Source of the DNA: Haematococcus lacustris
Taxonomy: Eukaryota; Chlorophyta; Chlorophyceae; Chlamydomonadales; Haematococcaceae
Length of the DNA: 64,000 bases
NCBI GenBank assembly: GCA_030144725.1
Contig: JASKMD010000009.1
Span: forward strand, 5,359,643-5,423,642
Direction: 5' to 3'
Made by a program: the position numbers and the translations under genes. The notes under the pieces are model-generated. The model was not told the DNA's origin and did no database searches. It saw only the letters and a program-made list of their open reading frames with translations. Position 1 is the first letter of the stretch. Each line of letters opens with the position of its first letter. Positions 9,382-20,276 of this stretch are shown piece after piece.

Positions 9382-12300
9382 ATGGCCCCTAAACCGAAAA
9401 GCACCAAGAGCAGCAGCAGCAGCAATTCCAGCAAAGCGGGCAGTATCAAACCTTGTCAGGAGCAAGCCTCTGGAAGCAGCAAGAAGGAGAGCAAGGCTAA
9501 ACAAGGGAAGCAAGCCAAACTTAAGTTCAAAGAAAGCTGCAACTGGGGCAAAGATGATCTAGAGGAGGAGCTAGCAGGTAAGCATGGTGGTAGAGTTATC
9601 TCACATGGTTGTGTGTTGAGATGTAGCATGGAGGCACACCGGTTACATGCTTCCCTAAGCTACCTCCATGCAGCTCTGGGCTTACGGATTAAGCAGATCA
9701 CTGCTGACGGCAACTGCTTCTTTCGAGCAGTGGGTGACCAACTGAAAGGTGAGGTAGGGAAGCCAGCACCTCCCTCATCAGCCCACTAAGGCAGAACCAG
9801 GTCCCCTCACTAGGGACGGTGTTTTGTAAGTGTGGAGTTATGTTTTAATGCACATAGCATGGGCGCCTACCACCCACACTATTGCCTGACCCCTGCGACA
9901 GGGCTATAGCCTAGAGTTGGCATGGCAAACTCGCACTCATTGTAAGCTGATGACAGCTAGTGGGGGGCACATTCTTCTGGGCATCAGCAGGCTGCTACTG
10001 CTGCTGCTAGCCGCTTGCACCTCAGCTCAGGGTACTCCTTGCCCTTGGGGTGGCATTGCCCTGGCTCATATTCATCATATTGCTCATAGGGAAACGGAGA
10101 ACCTTTGATTCTACCACCGGGTAGGGCAGCCAGCCTTGCTCCCTGCGGCCCCTGATAATGTTGCTGTCAGAGGTGCTGGCGCTCAGGCGATGAAGGGCAG
10201 CACGTCCGCCTGCGTGCACTCATCGTGGACCACATGCGCCAACACCAGGATGACTTTGCCCCTTTTGTCGAGGTGAGTCATGCTCTCAGCAGGGCTCATG
10301 TTAGGTCAATAACCTTTAATAAAAACTTTAATCGTTACAATCGGTTTAATCCGTCTGGCTCAGGCCAGCACCTTGGCCCTCAACCTTGAGCCTTCATTGC
10401 AGTCGAACACACTAATTGTGAACCACTACAAAACAGTGTCTTTGTCTGTGTGGAGCAGTGATGGGCGATTCGGAAAAGACGTATTACTCAGTGTAATAAA
10501 AGACATCAAAACAGAGATTTTTTATTACTTTTAATATACAATTATTTATTATATTATCTAACATTTAATGTATAACTAAACTAAATCAGAAACATCGCAA
10601 AAAACTCCAATTGATTCTATTCAATTACAGCATACTCCCCTATAAATATCCCACATAGCCCCACACCCTAGCCCTAGTGGGTCAGCATGCAACAGGCCGG
10701 GCTATAGCCCAACACCCTAGCCCTAGTGGGTCAGCATGCAACAGGCTGGGCTATAGCCCAACACCCTAGCCCTAATGGGTTAGCATGCTACAGGCTGGGC
10801 TGTGGCCCAACACCCTAGCCCTAATGGGTCAGCATGCAACAGGCTGGGCTGTAGCCCAACACCCTAGCCCTTATGGGTCAGCATGCTACGGTTACTGATC
10901 TCAACGCCTTCGTCATCGGCACTTGTTGCTACAGAGCGTTGGGACGCTATGTGGTTGTTCTGCGATAGATGTTCGGATGTGGTGGGCAGCCGCCCGCTTC
11001 GGGGTTTGCGGAAGATGGGATACATTGTTGGGGATAAGTAATAAGCGGAGTACCAGACGGGCGGTGGAGCTATTACCGATGTAATAAAGTTCACTCATCT
11101 TGAGGACGATTTTTTCGAGTTATTACCGTTTTTTGCGCTAGATTATTACCGACTTATTACATTATTACCCAATCGCCCATCACTGGTGTGGAGTTCCCAT
11201 CGCATGGCATGCACATGGCCTATACATGGCATACACATGGTCACGGTCGCCTACCACATACAGCATTGCCTGCCCCCTTTGACAGGGCGATGCATAGAGT
11301 TGTCATGACAAAACATGCACGAAGCGTAAGCTGATGACAGCTCAACAAAGGGGGCACACATTACAGCTTCAGGTGGGGGGGGGGGGGCACACACTACTGT
11401 GCCACGGCAGGCTGCTGCTGCTGGGCCTTGGGTGGCTTGTCTCGCAGCCGCTTGTACCCCAAGCCAGGGTACTCCTTGCCCTTGGCTGGCAGCGCTCCCT
11501 GGTCTGGCCAGAAGCACAGCTCCAGCAGCCGCCACTTTCTCTCCCCAATGCGCTGCATGTTCAATGCTGCATTGCAGTCCCTGTCTACCCACCTGCCTGG
11601 CTGCGGTGCTGGCTTGGCTTTGGCAGCCTTGCCCTGGGCCTTGTTGGGCTCAGCTGCCGGCTCAGCCTTGGTGCGCTTGCTGCGCTTGGCTGGCAGGGGA
11701 GTGCTGGGCCCAGGCTCTGAGGCTGCTGCCTGTGAGGCTTCCTGGCTGCTGCGTGGGGCCTGTGGGGGCTTGCGGGGGGCCACTACCGGGCACCACATCA
11801 TACCCCGCACTGGCTGGTCACGCTGCTGGCTCCAGGCTGGGCGCACTAGGCGGTGTTCCACCTGCCCTGCTGGGGGCTTCCAGTCTGCAGGCCTGGGGGC
11901 CTTGCGCTTCTTTAGCCGGCTCTCACATGGCTGCTGGCCATTCACCGCTGAGCTGACCCGGCTGGTGCGTTGCTCATCCACAAGCACCACCCTGCCCCGC
12001 CGCTGGTCTGTGCCCCTGAGCCTGCACACCACCTTGCAGCAGGCACGCAGCACCGCATCAGCACCCCAGCCCCCCCTTGTGCCAATGCCCGCTGCTCCGA
12101 AGAACACCACCAGCTGTTTGGCACGCCCATGGCGCTCCATGGACACCTCAGCCATCTCCTCCTCCATCTGCAGCCATACACACAAGGCACTCACTCTCGC
12201 ACTCCCAAAGGGCACTCCGAAGGGCACTTCCAAAGGTCACTTTCAAAGGCACTTCCAAACACTTTCAAGGCACTGGCTCAGGCCAGCATATGCAGGCACC

Positions 12301-15300
12301 AGGGTGAGCAATGCGTGCCTGAGGTGCACCTGCCTGTGTGGAGGGTGTCTAAGCTGGAGAGCGCCCTCAGAACAGAATGAGACTTAGGGTTCAATGCAAT
12401 GCTGTGCCTCTGCACTGCTCAAAATGGGCGTGCACAGAAGACGCACGGTCATTGGTGCAGGCTGAAGGCGTGGGTGGCTAAGAGTGGTCATGTATAGCTG
12501 GAGGATGATGAGAGGAGGTGACCCTGCTAGCTTACCTTGCTACTGTGGGACAGCCACCACGGACCCTATCTCACTCAGTCTCACTCTCACATACCCAGTA
12601 TATTGGGCTGGACGGCACCCTCCCTTGGTCTCTGCTGCACCAACAGGCAGTGTAGGATGTGTGGATCCCACACTCTTAGGAGGTTTGGCCATCTTTAGGG
12701 CCGTCTGGTGGCGTGCTGCATGTTGGGCTGCCGCCACTGACTATCCACCCCGCCCATTGCGCCCCGCTCTGCTGCCCGGTGGCTCCCCCTCTTCCCCTCC
12801 TCCGCAGGATGATGAGCCCTTTGACAAGTACATGTCCAGGATGGCAAAGGATGGCGTGTGGGCGGGATACATGGAGGTGGGCTGTGGGCAGTGGCCCAAT
12901 GCACATGGCTCAGGGTCAGCCCCTGGGCCCGGCCCGTGTCCAGCCACAGCAGTGCGCGCAATGGTGGCTAGGCAGCCGCTTCCTGCGCCATGACCACCCT
13001 CCCGCCCACCCTCCCGCTCTCCCCCTCACCTGCTTCTCACAGTAGGCCCCAGCTACAGCCAGTCGCTGAGTGCTGCCAGCTTCCACCTGAGGCTGTACGC
13101 AATGAACAAGAGGGGGACCTCAGCTGGCCAGCTTCAAGGGGTGCCTACCACTGCCTCACCCGCTGCCCCTGACTTGTGCTTGCCACTGCCGCAGGTCATC
13201 GCCGCCTCCCAGGTGCTGCAGGTGCACCTTAACAGTGAGTGCTGGCCCAGCCCTTTGGTCAGAGTGACAAAGTAATAGTGAGTAATAGTGAGTAATAGTG
13301 AGTAATAGTGAGTGACGGCAACTGCTTCTTTCGAGCAGTGTGTGACCAACTGAAAGGTGAGGTAGGGAAGCCAGCACCTCCCTCATCAGCCCACTAAGGC
13401 AGAACCAGGTCCCCTCACTAGGGACGGTGTTTTGTAAGTGTGGAGTTATGTTTTAATGCACATAGCATGGGCGCCTACCACCCACACTATTGCCTGACCC
13501 CTGTGACAGGGCTACAGCCTAGAGTTGGCATGGCAAACATGCACTAATTGTAAGCTGATATGACAGCTAGGTAAGCGCCTGTCCCTGGATGGCTGCACCA
13601 CCATGTGAAGCCATGGGCAGAAGGAGGGAAGCCAGCCCTTGTGTGAGCTATCTAGCTGTAACAAGCCTGTGGACAGCCCTGTAGACAGCCCTCAACGCCC
13701 AGCCAGGACCTCCCAGTGTGTGAGCTCTCTAGCTCTGACGGGCTTGTAAGCAGCCTGGTGGACAGCCCTAAGCTCCCAGCTAGCATCTTCTTGTGTGCAG
13801 CCCTCAGCACCTTGGCCCTCAACCTTGAGCCTTCATTGCAGTCGAACACACTAATTGTGACCCACTACAAAACAGTGTTTTTGTCTGTGTGGAGTTCCCA
13901 TCGCATGGCATGCACATGGCCTATACATGGCATACACATGGTCACGGTCGCCTACCACCTACAGCATCGCCTGACCCCTTTGACAGGGCGATGCATAGAG
14001 TTGGCATGACAAAACATGCACTAAGCGTCACTCACTCTCGCACTCCCAAAGGGCACCCCGAAGGGCACTTCCAAAGGTCACTTTTAAAGGCACTTCCAAA
14101 CACTTTCAAGGCACTTCCATTGAAGGAGACCCAGCCAGGTGCACAGCCCTCAGCCTCCAGCCAGGACCTCCCTGGACCTCTGTTGGCATCCTGCATGTCC
14201 ACCCCCTCACACCCAGCAGGGGCGATGAGCCGGGTGAACAGCAGGGGGTCATGGTCGGCAGCCGCTGGCCCATGCCTGGCGCCCTGCCCCTCACCTGCAG
14301 TCTATCAAGCTGGGCAGCCCAGGTGGACCGTGACGCACTGCAGCCCCCAGGCCACCACCCTCCACCTGTCATACCACGACGGCCAGGTGAGCTGGCCAGC
14401 TGCAGGTCACACTGGCACCTGATATGATAATCTCACTGGCTCTGGGTCCTATGACCTCACTGGTTCACACCTAGGGGCTGTGAGGCGCTGTGTTGCAGCA
14501 ACGTCGGCAGGTGGATGCCATGTCATGATGATGGTGATGATGATGATGAGTACTGGCTAAGGGTGTTTGGATGGTTTGAGACACGACCACGCTGCCTGAT
14601 ACAGTGCATAATGCCTGGCATTAGGGATGAAGTGGGACCTCGCATGGTGAGCACGCATGCACACAATGAGCTGACATAGCTTGGCAGGGCCGGGCCTGCC
14701 ACTGAGCTTCCTGTTGGATCTGTGAACAGGGTGTAGCCCAGCTGGCTGCTGGGCCTCAGGGAGGCTGGGCCTTTGAGCCCTGCTCCGGCAGCCCTCCTTG
14801 ACACGCCGTTCACTGCTCACTGCTTCCAGCCAGCTAGTCACAGATTCCGGCGATTCCCATCCACAGACTGCCACCCAGCCGCACACCCCAACTTGTGTTC
14901 TGCTGCCCTGGCTGAGCTGTTGACTGCCGCCGTGCCACCGGCCTGTGCAGCACTACAACTCAGTGAGGATGGCAGAGGACCTGGCCCAGGGGCCGCCTCT
15001 GCCTGTGGTCCTGCGGCAGGTGCCGGGTGTGGCCCGCGCCCCCTCCCATGTGAGTGTCAGGTCACGCACATACTCAGCCGCAGGCCAGTGGGCTGGGCTG
15101 CGTCCTGCAACCTCTGCTTTCACTCACTTCTACTCTAGACTACACAGCCTTTGTCTCTACACCTTGCTGCGGGTTTTGTTGGGTGGTCCTTGGCTGATGG
15201 TGCTGCGGCAGGGCTGCCAGGGTATAGCGCCATGTTGCAAGGGACCACAAGCCATGCAAGAGTGGGCATCATAGCAGCAGGGAAAAGCAGGCTGCCCACT

Positions 15301-16767
15301 GTAATGATGATGATTTCAATCTTCTCCTTTAGGCAATAGTCAAGGTCATGGTTAGGTGCTGAGCAAGCCATTCAAACAGTTGTTGTTGCCGAGTTGCACT
15401 GCTGAGCTAGGTTTAGTGTGAGGACAGTGTGAGGTCAGGCTGCTGTTGGGGCACTGCCATTGATAAAGTGTCCAATTGTCCCAGTGGTGGGACTTAGGAT
15501 CCCACACCCTGCCTTCCTCTTTGTCGCTGTGTGTGTGGTGCCTAACCACGCCACACATTGTGCTAGCATCTGATGGCATGCGTCACATCAACATGCAAGG
15601 GGCCGCATCCAGCAGCTGCTCTTCCCAACATGAGGATTAGGGAGCTGTCAACATGCAAGCACACATGGATGCATGCCAACATGGATGCATGCCATGCTTG
15701 CTAGCATGCAGGTAGATGGGGATGAAGGCTGGGATGAGAGGGCTGCGGCCCGGGTCAAGGCCAGCACCGCCTGTCATGACAGAGCAGTTGTTGCCGCAGC
15801 CCTGAAGGCAGCCCAGGGGGATGTGGACCTAGCCATTGAGAAGGTGATAGAGCTGCTGTCGCAGCAGTGTGGCGATGAAAAAGAGGGTTGCGAGGACACA
15901 GAAGCGAAGGGGCCAGGACAGGCAGCGGAAGCACCCCAGCCATGCCCTGCAGGCCAAGCAGCTGTGCAGTTGGGGAGCAGTGAGCAGATGAGTGACATTG
16001 GGTCACTCTTCATTGAGAAGTGTGAGGGGCATGAGCCGCCAGAGGCAGATGCTGGCCAGGCAAGCCAGCAAACTGCAGACGATAATGCAACTGCTGGGCA
16101 GCAGGGAGAGGAGGGAGAGGTGCATCAACACCTGTCACACAGTTTGCATCATTGTATGGAAGGTCAAGCTGACCTGTGCAGTCAGAGCCTGGCTGGTAAG
16201 CAGCTGGTGGGCCATGAAGATGTGTTCGCAGCAGCGGAGCTGAGGAGTGCAGCACAAACGGGCATGGCCAGCATGGGCACAGGGGAGGCTGTGGCTGTCC
16301 TCACCTGCACTGCTGCTACCAGTCAGCATGAACACAGCACCCACGGCAGTGGCAGCAGCCAGCATGCAGCCAGCACCGAAGCAGCAGATCAGCAGCGCAA
16401 ATGCCCCAAACCCAGTCCTGACCCCAGTCATGGCGAAACTCTGGCGCGGGGCGTAGAGCAGCACAGAGCCAGCAGCAGTTCGGACGAGGGCGGAGGTGGC
16501 CCCCCCCGCACGAATGCAAATGCAGCAGGGGTTAAGGTCAAGGCGGCGACCTCGAGCGGGAAGGGAGTGCGCGTGGGGTCTCGAGGCGCTGCTACGGGCG
16601 CGAAGGCGCCGTCCCGCAATAAGCAGTGCCCTTGCGGCAGCAAGCAGAAGTACAAGAATTGCTGTGGATCGTCACGCAGGCTCGCAGCCGCAGAGGGTGG
16701 TAGTGGAAGCAAAGCAGCCATCGATCCAGCGTCGTCAGCTGCGCAACTGAAGGCTATTGTACTGTGA
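9382..16767 (+). CDS. OTU-family deubiquitinase with UBA-like and SEC-C segments (OTU7/OTUD3-like)
   Basis: Cysteine protease predicted to remove ubiquitin. Exons 9382-9577, 9674-9748, 10187-10272, 12808-12876, 13195-13234, 14301-14386, 14951-15049 and 15712-16767 join in phase to 568 residues. A basic Lys/Ser-rich N-terminus precedes the OTU domain: ITADGNCFFRAVGDQL holds the catalytic Asp/Cys, EDDEPFDKYMSRMAKDGVWAG the middle, and LSYHDGQHYNSVR the catalytic His. The last exon has a UBA-like helix pair (ALKAAQGDVDLAIEKVIELL), a long low-complexity linker and a C-terminal SEC-C zinc motif, CPCGSKQKYKNCCG. The OTU plus SEC-C arrangement is that of plant OTU7-type enzymes; human OTUD3 is the animal relative and lacks SEC-C. 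The ATG at 9382 gives an N-terminus like the plant proteins. Introns 2-5 are loaded with transposon debris; the third is 2.5 kb. Confidence 0.9.
9822..10060 (-). pseudogene. Degenerate Fanzor-like 3' fragment in OTU intron 2
   Basis: The segment carries the conserved Fanzor-like 3' flank (CCTACCAC..., GAGTTGGCATGGCAAAC, GTAAGCTGATGACAGCT) and then, at about 9978-10050, a decayed version of the C-terminal coding end (CAGGCTGCTACTGCTGCTGC ... CAGGGTACTCCTTGCCCTTG). It lies between exon 2 and exon 3 of the OTU gene and is antisense to it. A near-identical piece of the flank recurs at 13440-13570. Confidence 0.6.
10456..11185. mobile_element. hAT-type MITE with perfect 8-bp target duplication
   Basis: Termini are CAGTGATGGGCGATT at 10456 and its exact inverse at 11171-11185. 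The 8 bp outside each end are identical: GTGTGGAG at 10448-10455 and 11186-11193. The duplication fits the hAT pattern nTnnnnAn. The 730-bp body has no transposase; it holds an AT-rich left arm, about five 49-bp tandem units (10650-10890) and a right arm with TTATTACCG words. An unoccupied version of the target (CTGTGTGGAGTTCCCATCGC) is present at 13883-13902. The element sits in intron 3 of the OTU gene. Confidence 0.93.
11186..11393 (-). other. Conserved 3' flank of Fanzor-like copy 2, candidate omega-RNA region
   Basis: Between the Fanzor-like stop codon and the hAT insertion. On the - strand it reads AGCTGTCATCAGCTTACGC, then a hairpin GCCCTGTCAAAGGGGGC, then CATGTGTATGCCATG-type words. 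The same block follows every Fanzor-like fragment in the window, which implies that it is part of the mobile unit. A G homopolymer of 13 occurs on the + strand at about 11376-11388. The omega-RNA role is inference from the position in other Fanzor/TnpB loci. Confidence 0.45.
11394..12167 (-). pseudogene. Fanzor-like nuclease, C-terminal exon, copy 2 (5'-truncated)
   Basis: Fanzor proteins are eukaryotic relatives of TnpB, RNA-guided DNA nucleases carried by transposons. From a good splice acceptor (TGGCTGCAG) at 12168 the - strand is open to the stop at 11394-11396. In order it shows QLVVFFGAAGIGTRGGWGAD, RuvC-II VLVDEQRTS with its glutamate, a short basic Cys-containing stretch, a Pro/Ala/Lys linker, RuvC-III RWVDRDCNAALNM, and the conserved LELCFWPDQGALPAKG tail. 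RuvC-I and the N-terminal recognition region are absent in the 600 bp upstream, so the gene is truncated or its 5' exons were lost. It lies antisense in intron 3 of the OTU gene and forms an inverted pair with copy 1. Confidence 0.75.
13312..14117 (+). repeat. Partial duplication of OTU exon 2 and intron, lacking both insertions
   Basis: 13312-13570 repeats 9706-9967, including most of catalytic exon 2 (SDGNCFFRAVCDQLK) with its donor site. 13805-13895 repeats 10365-10455, 13886-14030 repeats 11186-11329, and 14030-14117 repeats 12190-12277. The hAT MITE and the Fanzor-like ORF are both absent here. The duplicated exon is preceded by four GTGAGTAATA-like repeats instead of a splice acceptor, so it is probably not spliced in. 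The whole block is intronic (between OTU exons 5 and 6). Confidence 0.85.
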
Positions 16768-17595
16768 AGTTGGTGAGGGCGGGGTTCGCCTGGTGAGAGC
16801 AGTTGTCTTCTGACTGCGACGATTGGTCCTTGCAACTCGAACGCTCTTCCACCTAGGCTTCAGCTGTCCTGCTAGCCTTGCCAATCGCCACTGGCCTAGC
16901 CGAATGCGGCTACCAAACCTGTGGTCGAGGTTCCTCACGCCAGGGCCAGCCTGGACCAGTAGACTTGACGGCTGCAATGACACGTCGGATCGAGAACCTG
17001 CAGCATCGACCGCAGAGACAGCACAGGCGCAGCTCGTGTCGAGACCGGCAAATTGCCGCGACCGGCGGGTCCGGCGGTACGTCGCGCGTGTCGAGGCGCA
17101 TGACTATGCAATCACGATGAGGTGGTGTCTAGGCTTACAAAGGACAATCATGCGCAGGTCATCATGCGCAGGTCTGCTTGGGCGGTTGGTCACATTATGT
17201 TGTGGGTGGGCAGCAAGGGGGGAGTAGCAGGGGTAGTGGGTGGGCCCTGCAGCTGATGAGAGGGCATGTCAATGTTGTAAGAGGGCAGCTGGTGGGAGGC
17301 CAGGTGCAAACAGATGTTGAAATAGGCATGCACAGGCCAGGATGAGCACCAATGGCCCAGGGGGTCAAGAAAGGCTCGCTTCAATGGATGGACTTTCTTT
17401 CGTTCATTCATTTACCTTTGGCCGCATGGAGTCGACAAAGAGCACACGCACCACTGTCAGTCCTACTGCTGGAGACGCTATAGCGTCTCCTCGCCTGGGT
17501 CAACGGTCAGCAAGTGTGCGGCCTGCAGATGATTATCTTGCAACTGTTGCCGACGCTAGCATAAGCATATCCAAGTGTTCCTAGGTCAGAAGGCG
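16768..17595. other. Intergenic region between OTU and CBM20 genes
   Basis: No convincing gene. It should hold the OTU 3' untranslated region and the promoter of the CBM20 gene. A TGTAA word, the usual green-algal polyadenylation signal, occurs near 17275. A 53-codon open frame starting MESTKSTRTTVSP (17426-17584) ends just before the CBM20 gene start and could be a 5'-leader ORF; it has no recognisable homology. Confidence 0.5.
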
Positions 17596-20241
17596 ATGAG
17601 AAACACACGCCACCTCCCCCTCTCCGGGGCACGTGCATCGATTAGCTCTGGTGAGCACAGCTGTTTCTCCTCAAGCCATCGACGCCGACTGTTTGACAAC
17701 ATCAGGCTTTATCCGGTAAATCTTAGGTCTCCTGGCCGCACAGCGTCGAGCGTCTGCACTGCAGCGCTCAGCTGCATCTGTGCAAACCCTTGAGGCGCCG
17801 AAGGCTCAAGAGGTGAGCTGAGCCAAGTGTTGGACCGTAATGCCTCGACGTTGCAAGACTGCCGTGGCCTTCGGCTGCCATTGCTTTAATACCCAGGGGT
17901 CTCAAGGCTGCGCAGTTCATGTCACCATGCACCAAAAGCTGGAGTATGGCCAGGTTCTCAAGGTGTGCGAAGCCTGTTAAACAAACCTGGTTGACACAAC
18001 ACAACAGCTGAGAGCGTATTCACAGACTGCTACCGTGACATCTTCCGTCACCGCATGCACATGTCCGTGCTGGGTGACTCACTGCCTGACTCACTCGCAT
18101 CCCACTGCTTGCTGGTTGCTGTTGCCATGCAGCTGGTGGGCAGCTGCAAGGAGATGGGTCAGTGGCAAGTGGAGAAGGCAAACTCCATGCACTGGCAGGA
18201 GGGTGACATCTGGGTTGCCACCATGCAGCTAGCTCCGGGCACGTATGCATTCAAGGTCAGGGACGGCATGCCAGCACCTCCCTCACTTCCACCATTTCCA
18301 GTCATTTTCACCATGCGCCACCTCATCCTTAACTGCCAAAGCTTATCATGTCTGACAAAAGGCCTTGCACGTATGAGAGTGTGACGTCAGGCTGCAGCAG
18401 GAGTGACTGTGTGACATGTAGGCTGTGGTGGCTAGCAGCTCTGGGGCCATGGAGCCTCACTGGGAGGCCGGCTTCAATCGACAGCTGGAGGTGGGTGCAG
18501 TGGAGCAGTGGGGGTGGCAGCAGTGGGGTGGCAGTAGTGGGGGTGGCAGCAGTGAGGGTGGCAGCAATGGGGTGGCAGCAGGAGGGTGTGGCAGCAGTGG
18601 GGTGTGGCAGCAGGAGGGGGACAGCAGTGGGGGTGGCAGCAGGGGGGTTGACAGCAGAAGTGGTGTTGGGGGTAATGGCACTCGTGAGCTTGTGAGCTGT
18701 GGGTTTGATTGCAAGCAAGGGGCGAGGCTCAACAATCGCACTTCTCAACTCGTCTAGATGCAGTATGACTCCTCCCACCATGCACTACACGAGAGCCGTG
18801 CAAGCAGCACCATCACTACACAAAGCGTAATGCAATGGTCAACAGCCATGACCCACACCAGCAGCCCACCCAAGGCATCTCGTTATGGTTTGAGGCGCAG
18901 CTGGGCAGTCGGTGGTGGCAGCAGCCTTGGTGGCTGGGGAGGTAGGTGGAGGTGTCAGGTGGGCAGAGTGCTGTGTGCTGCCGCTGCTCCAGGTGCCTGA
19001 GGAGGCTGGTCGCCTCAATGTGGTCTTCCAGTGGGAGAGCAACAGCATGACCACCACCTTCTTCCCTGGCCGGCAGGCTCAAGACAACGGTGGGTAAGGT
19101 GTTAGGGACAGAGCAGGGCCAGGGCCAGGGCCAGGGGGGTGCAGGGTTAGGGGCAGCGGAGTGAAGGGCCAGGGGGAGGGGGCGGGGTGTGTGGGGCCAG
19201 GGGCAGGCAGTGCAGCTGATGTCGACCTGGGGTCCCCACCTGGGATCCTGTGCAGGGCAGGGTGCCCCCGGCAGGGTGTGGGGTAGCAGCAGGCACTGCA
19301 CACCAACGGCATGAGGCATGCTGTGACTGCAAGGAGCCAGCCCGGGCACACAGTCGTCCACCAGCACCTCTGGCATAGCCATGCAAGCGTCCCTGGCAGT
19401 TGAGGATATAGGCTCATGCCAAGAGGGCCGCACACTGCTCCCACCACACCAAGGCCATGCAGCGGACTGCAACGAGCACGTGCCACCCCGCCTGCTAGTC
19501 AGGCAGCCTCTGCAGCTTGCCACCCATCCTGACGCCATGCTGCTAGGTGTGCCCCAGTCGCGCATGACGTGGAACGGTTGTGGTACAGCCGTGTGGCAGC
19601 ATGGCTCTGGCTCTGAGTTCTAGAGGCTGTCTCCAAGGCCTAGGTTGATTGTGCTCATGGCAAACCACTGTCCCCTGCTCTCCACCTACTTTTTGGCCAA
19701 GGGCTGCTTGCCCCGCAGGGTTCCCTCCACTGCTTATGTTCTCTAGCCATGGCAGTGGCTCCACCTCTGCCTCTGTCGGCAAGCTGCCCAGTGCCTCTGG
19801 CAACAGTAAAGGCGCTAGCAGCGACAGCCATGGCAGCAGCAGCAGCAGCAACGGGGCCGGCAATGGGAAAGCACCCACAGCAGCCAAGCCAGGCAGCAGT
19901 GCGACCAGCAACCTTAGCAGTCACTGTCATGAGCTGAGCGGGCTGGGTGCGGGCTTGAATGCTCTTGAAGCCAAGGAGCTTGCAGCCAGCAAGCCAGCCA
20001 AGCCACTGGCAGCCACACCTACCTCCAGTACTGGCACTGGGTCTGTTGGGAAGTCTGCTGGTGGTGGGGGTGCTGCCGCTGCCGCTGCTGCCGTGGCTGC
20101 GGGCATCCCAGCCAAAGCTGCTGCCTCCAACACGGCTGCCATTGCTGCCGCCAAGGCAGTGGTCTGGAAGCAGGCCCTGAAGAACTTGGTCAGCGAATCA
20201 GACCACGCCAGCCCCAGTCCCAGTCCCAGCCCCCCTGGCCT

Positions 20242-20276
<35 letters not shown>

